The position numbers and the translations under genes were made by a program. This document shows positions 55,902 through 64,000 of a stretch of 64,000 nucleotides of DNA, piece after piece (position 1 is the first letter of the stretch; each line of letters opens with the position of its first letter). The DNA lies in the NCBI RefSeq assembly GCF_037893015.1, contig NC_133666.1:261132441-261196440 (forward strand). The letters are read 5' to 3'. The DNA comes from Macrotis lagotis (lineage: Eukaryota > Chordata > Mammalia > Peramelemorphia > Peramelidae). Under the pieces are notes generated by a model, which did not search any database, was not told the DNA's origin, and saw only the letters and a program-made list of their open reading frames with translations.

Positions 55902-56126
55902 ATGATTGATGTAAAAGCTTGGGCTGAGTATGTTGTGGAGTGGGCTGCAAAGGATCCATATGGCTTCCTTACTACAGTGATTTTGGCTCTGACTCCACTT
56001 TTTCTAGCAAGTGCAGTACTGTCTTGGAAATTGGCAAAGATGATTGAGGCCAGGGAAAAGGAGCAGAAGAAGAAACAGAGACGTCAAGAAAATATTGCAA
56101 AAGCCAAACGACTAAAGAAGGATTGA
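55902..56126 (+). CDS. SMIM15: SMIM15, small integral membrane protein 15 (complete, 74 aa)
   Basis: The frame encodes 74 residues, [12 protein letters not shown]... to ...[10 protein letters not shown] recognise it as SMIM15, which is also 74 aa in human; from memory only about three residues differ (positions 2, 4 and 60). Visible parts: an acidic/aromatic N-terminus (1-20), one hydrophobic membrane segment (about 21-45, containing [17 protein letters not shown]), then a very basic lysine/arginine/glutamate-rich helical tail (46-74). It is a single-pass membrane microprotein of unestablished molecular function. The start was chosen because the acceptor AG at 55875-55876 lies 25 bases upstream and the ATG has a purine at -3. 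An in-frame ATG at 55821 lies in the intron before that acceptor and would add residues foreign to the family. The entire reading frame sits in the last exon. It is by far the best-preserved coding sequence in the window. Confidence 0.97.
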   Translation: MIDVKAWAEYVVEWAAKDPYGFLTTVILALTPLFLASAVLSWKLAKMIEAREKEQKKKQRRQENIAKAKRLKKD

Positions 56127-57651
56127 ACGAAAAATTATATTAAGAAGAAAACCCTTCTTGATTAAAGAGTCTACAGCTAGAGAAAAATCATTCAAAATTA
56201 TGCAGTTCTTGAAGAAACATTAGGGTGCTTTTGTTATATTTTATAACAGTGTTATTTTATCCAACTAAGTTTGACCATGTGAGAAAATTTAAACTCTAAC
56301 CTCAGTGCTATGACTAGTAATTTTTCAGCTTGGGTACAGAAGCTTGTTGGTGCCTGTCATTTGATTTTTATACTGAAAATTCATTATAACTCATTTTGCT
56401 GTTGCTTTTTTTGGTGGCCCATGTGCTAAAGTAAATCTTATGTTAGGGAAGAAAGTGTCTTAAGAATGTGAATTGTCTGATAATGGCTTAAGTTTGGGAT
56501 CCTATTATGGACAAAGATTTGAAATATGGAAAACTTAAGGTTTTTTTTTCCCACTGAGGGGGACAGGAAAAAATATTGTTCAGTTTTTTTTTTTAAACAC
56601 TGTTTTCATGACATTTGGATGAATTTATGATTCATTAGGTTGTATAATTTACTTTGCTAGAGCAGATCATTTTCCTTGCATGTTTTCCTCATCCTCTGCA
56701 TTTGTTGTTGATTTCATTCCAAACGTTTTTCAGAGTAGCTACCCAATGGGCTAGCTATCTTCCTCTAGTTCTTTTAATGTTGGTGTTTGGGAGAACCAAT
56801 ATAGACTTGGGCTGTATCTCATTCTTATTATAAAACTAGCCTACCTCCTTTTCTGATCATGCACGTCCTTATGATGTACTTTATGCTAGCCTGCAGCTCT
56901 TGTTCACATTTGTTTCTTTTATATGGAATCATTTCTGGGAACAAAAGTAAATTTTGATCAAGTTAACCATTCTGATTTCTGCATTGCTAATATCAGTTAC
57001 ACTCGGAAGATACTAGCAATGTAATTGTAAGACATTTCATATTTGATTATTTTTAACACCCTGTAGAATTGATCCCTGTTTCTTTTTGCAGAATTATGTA
57101 CAGTTATAAAGATTGTTAGCTACCTTAGGAATCGACTATAAAGAATTTAGGGTTGCTGTAAGTATGCCAGACTTACTAGGATCTCACTTAATTCAAGCTT
57201 GTATTGTATATAGGAGTGAAATGGTTAAAAAAAGTTTTGTCTGAAGATTCTTTGAATACATACTTTTTTATCCATTATTTCATTTTAATCTATACTATAG
57301 CAATCAGATAACTCCCATGTTAAAAGGTCAGGTTCTTGAGGACCTTAAAAACACATCCCAAAGACACAGTAAATTACATTTTCATTTGTTGTGACGGGAT
57401 GGAAAGATAGTGAAGTATATAAATTAATTTGGAATAGAAACAGATTGTTTTTAAATTTCAAGCAAAAGGCTAAAATATATATCCTTATCTTTGTGAAAAA
57501 TAATTGTTTGATTAAATTTCACGTGCTTTTTTTTTTTACCATCTTGTCCACTATTAAACTGACTGGTAATTTTTTCCTTCTCAATGAATTAAAAAATTTT
57601 CTAAGTGTGTTAATCTAGTAATCCTAATTTAAAAAATAATTTAGATATATA

Positions 57652-57657
57652 AATAAA
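57652..57657 (+). terminator. Probable SMIM15 polyadenylation signal
   Basis: AATAAA occurs here. It is followed within about 20-60 bases by T-rich and GT-rich sequence (TTTTTTAAGATGTGG and GTTTATTGAGTGT), the usual downstream element. An ATTAAA at about 57553 is an alternative. The assignment depends on position only. Confidence 0.5.
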
Positions 57658-57914
57658 TTTGATACTTTTTTAAGATGTGGATGATCTTCATGTTTATTGA
57701 GTGTAATGCAAATTGTTTATCAAAACACTGCACAAATTTCATCAAAAGGAGAAATCTGTCTGAAATTTTACCACATTTCTGAGAATGGTTATAAGCCATT
57801 TTAATCATCGTACTTCCTTGGAAGTAACATTTATACTAACTAACCACCTTTCATAGTAATGTGTCTGGAAGGTATCAAAAGATTATTTTTAAAAACCATC
57901 AAAGAATGACCTTT

Positions 57915-58046
57915 TAGGGGCAATTAGGTGGTGCAGTGAATCAGGAGGACCTGAGCTCAAATCCAGCCTCAGACATTTGCCTAGATGTGTGATCTTTGGG
58001 CAAGTCACTTAACCCCCATTGTTTTGCAAAAACCCAGGGGGGGAAA
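57915..58046 (+). mobile_element. tRNA-like SINE with 26-nt internal deletion
   Basis: GGGGCAATTAGGTGGTGCAGTG joins directly to AATCAGGAGGACCTGAG, skipping about 26 nt (the GGATAGAGC...CTGGAG block) present in all other copies. TSD AATGACCTTT at 57905-57914 and 58047-58056. First insertion downstream of the SMIM15 3'UTR. Confidence 0.92.
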
Positions 58047-58062
58047 AATGACCTTTCTTCAT

Positions 58063-58734
58063 TTACCCTATAGTTAATGGCCAAATTGAGTGAATGTCTA
58101 TATCATACTTTTTTTTAACACTTATCCTTAGTAGGGAATTGACACCTGGACCATTGGTAGGGCATGTGTTTTGAATTTTCATTGGTGATGCTTTCTGCTT
58201 TGCACTGTATAAGTCACATAATTTCTTTGTTGCAACAAGAATCTTAGTGTTGATGAACATTTTATTAGTACTTGAACATTCTTTCAAAGCAAGTTGGGGG
58301 ATTTTTTTGTTTCTGTTGCAGGGATTCCTGGATGTTATTCTTTAGGTCAGTATTTCCCAGCAGTCTTTGCAGTTGAAACATGTAATCTATTTCAACTCTG
58401 TTATTCCTGTATTTGGAATTTGGGCTCTTAAGTTAATGATCTATACCAGCTGCTTGTCATAGTTTCTTCAGTTTTGTCCAAGACTGAAAATGAGAGTCAG
58501 AACTAACAAAGTGCCAGCCAATTGCTAGAAATAAAATTTTTATGCATCATTTAAGTGAGCCTTAGAATAGCTCCAAATGTTTTCTTGAGAACTCAATACA
58601 GCAAATATTGACTCTGCATCTACTATGTGTGCGAGGCCAAGCTGGAAGCTGGGGATACAAAGACAAAAAATGAAAAATTCTTGCCAATGAGGAGCTTACA
58701 TAAAAGAGTACGGGGTGGGGGGGAGGTCTGAACA
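58063..58734. other. Unassigned; old L2/MIR-type fragment at 58595-58700
   Basis: A 74-codon minus-strand frame at 58063-58287 has no recognised family and does not match what I know of NDUFAF2. 58597-58700 (CTACTATGTGTG...GGATACAAAGACAAAA) is an old interspersed repeat body. Confidence 0.35.
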
Positions 58735-59640
58735 GGTTGGTTCTTGTCCTTTGTTATTGAAGACAATCTAAACAACATCATTCTGTTTGAGGCAAATTAT
58801 AGGTGTCCAACTGACTGATCAGACCAATAGGAGCTTGGAATGCTCTACTGCAGGTCGGGCACAAATAGTCCATGTGAACACATGGGGTGGGTACTCCAAA
58901 CTTACATATGTCATGTTTCCTTTGAACTACTTCAATTCGGCCTTCCTCATAGAGTGCAGCACCCTCACTGATGAGGGCACACCATGCTGGGTGGTCCTGT
59001 GTCACTGTCTCCTGTGCTGTACAATCAATTCTAAAGTTTACTTAAAAGACCTTCAAGGTATCCTGTTTTTGCTGCTTTGGGGGGGGGGGTTTGCAAGATC
59101 ATGGGGTTAAGTGACTTGCTCAAGGTCACACAGTTTAGTCAAGTGTCTGAGGTCACATTTGAACTTGGGTCCTCTTCCTAAGACAATTTAGATGGAAGTG
59201 ATTCCATTTCCTGATAGGGCAATGGTAGATTGACCAGGTTTCACAAGCACATAGCAATGAGGTCAGCACCACAGCTCTGTAGATCTTCAGTTGGTAGTCT
59301 AATACCTCTTCTCCCACACTTTCTTTTGGAGCCTCCCAAATACTGAGCTAGCTCTGGCAATGCGTGTGTCAACCTCATTGTCAATGTGAACCTCCCTGGG
59401 ACTGTCAAGGTAAGTGAACTTGTCCACAATACTCAAAAGTTCTCTATTTGCTATAATAAATGGTTCCACATATGGATGGTGTGGTGCTGGCTGATGGAGA
59501 CCTGAGTTTTCTTAGTGTTATTAGACCAAAATTAGCACAAGCAGTGAAGAATCAATCCATGCTTTGTTGCATCTCAGCTTCAGAGGCTGCATTGACTGCA
59601 CAGTGATCTACAAAGAGAAAAACATGCATCAAGTCTCCCT
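58735..59640 (-). pseudogene. RTE-like LINE remnant (RT end plus C-terminal zinc finger)
   Basis: Minus-strand translation from the right: a relic of the RT active-site region (FVDHCAVNAASEAEMQQSMD near 59570, in place of the usual FADD-type motif). Then comes a region like W-E-K/E-V...YRAVVLTSLL, and at the left a C-terminal LCPTCSRAFQAPIGLIS zinc finger near 58850, preceded by PAWCALISEGAALYEEGR. Stops and frameshifts throughout. The 3' end (58745-58764) is shared with the composite SINE. Confidence 0.65.
59085..59180 (-). mobile_element. Truncated tRNA-like SINE inside the RTE-like remnant
   Basis: TTTGCAAGATCATGGGGTTAAG to ACTTGGGTCCTCTTCC, in reverse. The head is missing. A run of ten or more G residues precedes it at about 59080-59090. 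Confidence 0.75.
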
Positions 59641-59714
59641 CCAGTTTGGTGTTAGTTTGTAACCTTTCCAAGTTGAAGAATTTGCCATTAAGATGCTCCC
59701 AACTCCTAGCTCTA

Positions 59715-59965
59715 GATTTTTTCTGGCTGTCACTTATTCCTGGAATGCTCTGCCTCATCTGTCTCCTGCCTACTTTCAAGTCCCAACTAAAATCTAATCT
59801 ACAGGAAACTCATCTTCCATCATGCCAGTGCCTTCCTTCTATTGATGTTTTTTTCTAATTTATTAGATATAGATAATATATGTGTGTGTATGTATGCACA
59901 TATACATACTATACATACAGCATTCTAGCTCCCGTGAGGTAATGATCGTTTTATTGCCATCTAGT
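59715..59965 (+). repeat. L2 LINE 3' fragment with TG/AT microsatellite
   Basis: TTCCTGGAATGCTCTGCCTC, TACTTTCAAGTCCCAACT, CTACAGGAAACTCATCTTCC is L2 order. An ATGTGTGTGTATGT run interrupts the tail at about 59878-59895. Confidence 0.6.
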
Positions 59966-59984
59966 ACACTTTTTGTGTTTTCTG

Positions 59985-61020
59985 TTACCATGACATACAA
60001 TATGACTATAACATCCTCTTGAATACCCTATATTCCCTTCTCAGTATCCATTCATATCTATATTTGCACATGCATTTTTCCTTCCATGTGTCATAGTGTG
60101 CATGCCTGCTCTTCTGATTATTTCTTTGACATTTATGTCATTCCAAGTTTCTTTATTCTCTATAATTTTTCTTGTATTATAGAATGGAATTCTATTTATA
60201 CACCATGGTTTATTCATTAATGCTCAACATTTGAATTATTTCTAGCTCTTTTGATAACGAGTAATAGTTTTCCTATTTCCATATCGCCTTCCCTTTTTCT
60301 CTCGGCATATATGTTTATATCTAGCTAAATGCCCAATGTGAGCGAATGATTGAATAAATTATCATCTATCTATCAATAAAATGTAATCAAAGTGGCAAAT
60401 ATGGGGAATGCTAAAGAAATTTGGGAACATGAAGCATAGCTCTAAGTAAGGGGAGTTGTATTATCTCATTGAAAAGAGATGGAAGCAATTTTAGTCTTAC
60501 ATTTGTGAATGAATAAACAATATCAAAATTTAATAGCATTAGACACTTAAAATGACAAATATGGGAATATAAAGGAATTTGAAAAGATATATGAAATAAT
60601 GCCAAGCAAAGAAATATTAGGAAGAACAATACAGATACACACTTGATTATAATGTATAAAATGAAAAAAATACATGCAAATACTGGTGAATAGATAAACT
60701 AAGAGAAGGGGATTCAAAGTGAGTAAAAAATAATATTGTACCTATGTGAATAGGTAGGGAAATTTATATATGTATGTATATATACATATATATAGTATAT
60801 GCACATACCTTTATATAGAATAGCATATTTGTCCATATAATTTACATATATAGATATATCTGTAGGGAAAGTGGTATTATCTTTCACTGAAAAGAGTTGG
60901 AAACGATCCAAATGTTCAGTATTTGTGAATGGTTGATTAAATGTTGGTATGTCAATAAAATGGTTGCTATCAATATAGAGGTGTGTTATATGTGTTTGTG
61001 ATGGGACTGGCACATAGAAT
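59985..61020. mobile_element. Old L1 fragments in both orientations
   Basis: 59985-60330 is reverse L1 (ATTATAGAATGGAATTCTATT, ACACCATGGTTTATTCATTAA). 60331-61020 is plus-strand ORF2-end sequence with two related blocks (AAAAGAGATGGAAGCAA at 60474 and AAAAGAGTTGGAAACGA at 60890), plus TATATA-rich DNA at about 60760-60860. Confidence 0.45.
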
Positions 61021-61049
61021 TTCTAATGGTATCCTGCTTCAGGTAGAGT

Positions 61050-61372
61050 CATGATGATGATGATGATGATGATGCTTATTCTTGAAAACCATCAGGGAGG
61101 TGATGCCATGATAAGCACATTAATTGAATTTGATTGAGGGGGTGTTGTGCTAAGTCACCAGTCTGACTTAGTCCTCCAGAGTCATTTGCGTTCAGTAGCC
61201 AGATATGAATCAGGATGACCAGATGGTCCTGTATAGGTGGCAATTGGGGTTAAGTAACTTGCCCAAGGTCACACAGCTACTGTTAAGTGTTTGAACTGGC
61301 TTTTGAACTCAGGTCCTCCTGATTTCCAAAACCAATGCTCCATCCATTGCATGGCCTAGCAATCCTGGAGGA
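61050..61372 (-). mobile_element. Composite SINE with (ATC)n tail
   Basis: Reverse copy with all parts: (ATG)n at 61050-61074 is its 3' tail, then TTATTCTTGAAAACCATC, GGGAGGTGATGCCATGAT, CTAAGTCACCAGTCTGAC, AGATATGAATCAGGATGACC. The tRNA-like head follows at 61245-61370 (GTTAAGTAACTTGCCCAAGG ... CCATCCATTGCATGGCC). Confidence 0.8.
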
Positions 61373-61449
61373 ATGATGATGAGTAATGGAAATGCCTTGG
61401 AGAGATTTTGGTGCTTCCTTTGACTGGTTATGATTGACTGGCCATATAT

Positions 61450-61680
61450 TGAATATGTGGTACAGTAATTAAACTTGGATTCCAAAAGACAAGTTTGATA
61501 CCCACCCTAGATATAGTAGGTATATGTCCCTAGACAAATCACTAACCTTTTTCCAGTCTCAATTTCCTCACCTGTAAAATGGGGACAAGAATAACACCTA
61601 CTTCACAGGATTTTTATGAAGATCAATTGAGAAAATATACTTTAAAGTTTTATGTAAGTGGCTCTTTTTATGTTATGTGG
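61450..61680 (+). repeat. MIR SINE
   Basis: CAAATCACTAACC, TCAATTTCCTCACCTGTAAAA, GGGGACAAGAATAACACCTAC and AAGATCAATTGAGAAAATAT is MIR in order. Confidence 0.75.
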
Positions 61681-61964
61681 CTCTTTGGCTACAAAGACAC
61701 TCAAAACAAATTAGTGAGTTAAGACAGTCATTTTTAGTTTCAGCTGCTTGACCTTATTGGTTCTCTTTGATTCCTTCATCAAAAGTATCCAGTGAAAATA
61801 TAGTCTTGTAAGGGGAGATCTTAGCCCTTATACCCCTTTAAAGGTCACTGGGTCTTCCAAATGAGCTTTAGTCCTTAGCCTATTCATTTATTCTTTTCTA
61901 TTTTTCACGAAGGGATTAATGAATGACCCCAAATCCTAGACCTTTCAACTATAGTGCCTCAAGG

Positions 61965-62190
61965 AACAAGGTGTGTGTCTATAGACAGCTAAATTCAAAT
62001 CCAATCTCAGATGCTAGCTGTGGGATCCTGGGCAAGTCGTTTAACTCTGCCTCAGTTTCTCAACTATAAAATGGGAATAACCCTACCTTGCAGGGTTGTT
62101 GTCAAGATCAAATGAGATATTTGTAAAATATTTAGTATAATTCTTAGTACATAGTTGGTTTTATATAAATGTTTATTCTTTTCCCTTCTT
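61965..62190 (+). repeat. MIR SINE, nearly full length
   Basis: TTCAAATCCAATCTCAGATGC, GGATCCTGGGCAAGTCG, CTGCCTCAGTTTCTCAACTAT, ATGGGAATAACCC, GGGTTGTTGTCAAGATCAAAT. Confidence 0.8.
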
Positions 62191-63385
62191 TTCTTTCCCA
62201 TTCTCTTCTCCCAGCCCCAGTGACAAGGATCAATTTCCCCGAGGCACAATAGAGCTTTTAAGGTAGCCCTAGGAACGAAGTGTTAGAGGCAGAACCTGTA
62301 AATTTGCTATAAGAGGAAATGCTGATGTTCTCTTTATATTAGGCAATCTTTTCCTACCAATTCTATTACTTTTGGGGGGATCACTTAGATGCAGAAACTA
62401 TCAATTCAAGTTAGGGAATCTGCAATATATAGTGCAGAAAGTTGCCTAGAGCAAAGTCAAATAGGGATCCTTTTGGATGGTTTATTGACTTGGAAAACCT
62501 CAAATTAATATGATCTCTGCTATATTTTTATTTATTTTGTTAAATATTTCCCAATTTCATTTTAATTAAACCTGATCTGTGCCATTTTGATACCTCTAGA
62601 GCACTGAAAAGTCAAATGATTTAACTAGGGGTATATAGTTAGTATATATCAAAGGAACTTTGAACATAGTTCTTAACTCTGAGACTAGCTCTCTATGCAG
62701 TACAGTATGCTGCTTAATTCTATTGGATACATATATTTTCCCCATACATTATTTTATATCTTTATTCTATCATTTATTGTGCAGAAATTGACCCTCTCTA
62801 GTAATTTTTAAAATTTTGTTTAAAAATATATCTAGTTTTCATTAATTAAAATATACCGTTCTATTTTATTTAAACTTTTAATCTCCTTTTCTGTACTTCT
62901 ATGATCAATCTGAGAATTATTAATGATAATGATGTGAAATTTGCTAAATTTTCTAAAATCTATTAAATTATGAATCCTTTCCCCAATTTTGTATTTCCTA
63001 CAGATTTTCCCAACAATATCTCTTTTGTATATTTTCAGTTTGGTTTCTGGAACTCTAATTTGTTCTACTATTACACCTGCTTTAAAAAATCTGGAATGTC
63101 TTTTAAAGAAAAAAAAGCAAATGAACCTTTATTCTTCTTTTCTGTTTTCTCATATATGCATCATATACATCTGTTTTCCCATATACACATTTACTTTATT
63201 AAGTTTTGCAAAGAAATTTGTGATATTTTGATTGATATTATTAAATGTTTCTTAATTTAGGGAGTATTGCAATTTTTACTATACTAACAAGCATTTCATG
63301 AGCATTGACTTTTCTTTCATTTATTAAGATCTTAAAATTTTTTAAATTTAGTTTGAGTTATCTTTTTTATTTTTTATTTTTTAAT
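62191..63385. other. Unassigned AT-rich interval
   Basis: No gene, RNA gene or recognisable element. Some T-rich stretches could be old L1. Confidence 0.3.
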
Positions 63386-63531
63386 TTTTAGATTTTTCAA
63401 GGCAGTGGGGTTAAGTGGCTTGCCCAAGGCCACACAGCTAGGTAATTATTAAGTGTCTGAGGCCGGATTTTTATTCAGGTCCTCCTGACTCCAGGGCCAG
63501 TGCTCTATCTACTGTACCACCTAGCTGCCCC
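63386..63531 (-). mobile_element. tRNA-like marsupial SINE
   Basis: Reverse copy (AAGGCAGTGGGGTTAAGTGG to CCACCTAGCTGCCCC). The B-box region is altered (GGCCGGATTTTTATTCAGG). TSD unclear in T-rich DNA. Confidence 0.9.
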
Positions 63532-63654
63532 CCCTTTATGGCTATGTCTAATGGAAATATTTCCAATCCCCCCCCCAATTACATGATATGTTGCATTTGG
63601 CCTTTAAGCTACTGTACTGAGGAAAATATTCCTTTATTATTATTCTATTTAGAA

Positions 63655-63775
63655 TTTCTGTCAGTATGATGTAATGGATAAACTGCTGGTTGAATTAGGA
63701 AGACCTGGGTTCCAAGATCATCTTTGACATGTTCTGGTATACAATCCTGGGCAACTAATTCAGTAAAACAGTAAA
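63655..63775 (+). repeat. MIR-like SINE relic
   Basis: TGTAATGGATAAACTGCTGG, AGGAAGACCTGGGTTCCAAG, ATCCTGGGCAACTAATTCAG. The remainder to 64000 is unassigned. Confidence 0.5.
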
Positions 63776-64000
63776 TTGCCAAACAGGTGCCAATCTGCAT
63801 TGGCAGAAAAAGTTTACTCAGCAAAGAAATGACAGATCTAAACAAACAAACACATCATTATTCATTTATTAATGTAAAATCATCAGGCAACATGGGGAAA
63901 GGACTCAACTCAAGCAATGGACAAAAATTTAACATAGCCTTCAGAGTTGGGAAGTCTCCATTTATTCCACTGAAATATTAGCAGAGTAGCATAGAAGGGA

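Larger units (their letters stand above)
55877..57680 (+). other. SMIM15: SMIM15 terminal exon with long 3'UTR
   Basis: A pyrimidine-rich tract ends in ...ACATAG at 55871-55876, a good 3' splice site. The exon then runs through 25 nt of 5'UTR, the coding frame and about 1.5 kb of AT-rich 3'UTR. No SINE or L1 insertion is visible in the 3'UTR, unlike the flanking DNA, which fits constraint on a transcribed UTR. The first recognisable mobile element downstream is a SINE at 57915. The 3' end is inferred from an AATAAA at 57652 followed by a T/GT-rich stretch; the cleavage position is approximate. Confidence 0.75.

Noticed and set aside
58063..58287. Minus-strand 74-codon frame as a possible NDUFAF2 exon
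   Set aside because: The translation does not match NDUFAF2 C-terminal sequence as I know it and lacks clear splice sites. No other NDUFAF2-like segment seen up to 64000.

Overview
This is a mammalian nuclear window, almost certainly from a marsupial. Its commonest repeat is a roughly 150-bp tRNA-like SINE whose head reads GGGGCAGCTAGGTGG and whose tail reads AACCCCATTGCCTTGC. That SINE occurs together with marsupial-type L1 LINEs, MIR and L2 relics and an RTE-like LINE. The SINE profile suggests an Australian, perhaps dasyurid-like, animal, but species cannot be fixed from sequence alone.

Only one protein-coding gene is supported: SMIM15 on the + strand. It has a CpG-island promoter at about 52.6-53.6 kb, a candidate 61-bp 5'UTR exon at 54332-54392, and a terminal exon at about 55877-57680. 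That last exon holds the whole 74-codon reading frame (55902-56126) and a long 3'UTR. In human, SMIM15 lies tail-to-tail with NDUFAF2 and has ZSWIM6 on its promoter side. If synteny holds, positions 1-52000 are the gene desert towards ZSWIM6, and NDUFAF2 should lie beyond the right edge on the - strand. I found no NDUFAF2 exon inside the window.

Region by region. 1-6 kb: L2 tail, L1 fragments, a hAT-like MITE and microsatellites. 7.36-8.24 kb: an unclassified repeat with a partner at 49.85-50.73 kb. 8.33-8.48 kb: a CT and hexamer satellite. 10-14 kb: L1 pieces with clean target-site duplications (TSDs). 15-18.6 kb: an old minus-strand L1 carrying a three-deep nest (SINE, pogo-like DNA transposon, SINE stub). 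18.58-23.64 kb: a 5-kb plus-strand L1 with a decayed ORF2, inserted into the ORF1 of that older L1. 24-43 kb: mostly old or unclassified DNA with MIR, L2, L1 and SINE copies. 43.1-46.3 kb: an ORF1-only L1 (half-L1 type) with intact ends, an 18-bp TSD and three GC-rich SINE-like modules. 46.5-52.5 kb: L2, L1, SINEs and the second copy of the unclassified repeat. 57.9-64 kb: SINEs, an RTE-like relic, old L1, MIR.

The window is best read as a layered record of retrotransposition around one strongly conserved microprotein gene. The most unusual structures are the half-L1 composite, the paired ~880-bp repeat, and the SINE that shares its 3' end with the RTE-like LINE. Family names come from pattern recognition, not a library search. 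Direct-repeat (TSD) coordinates were read base by base from the sequence.
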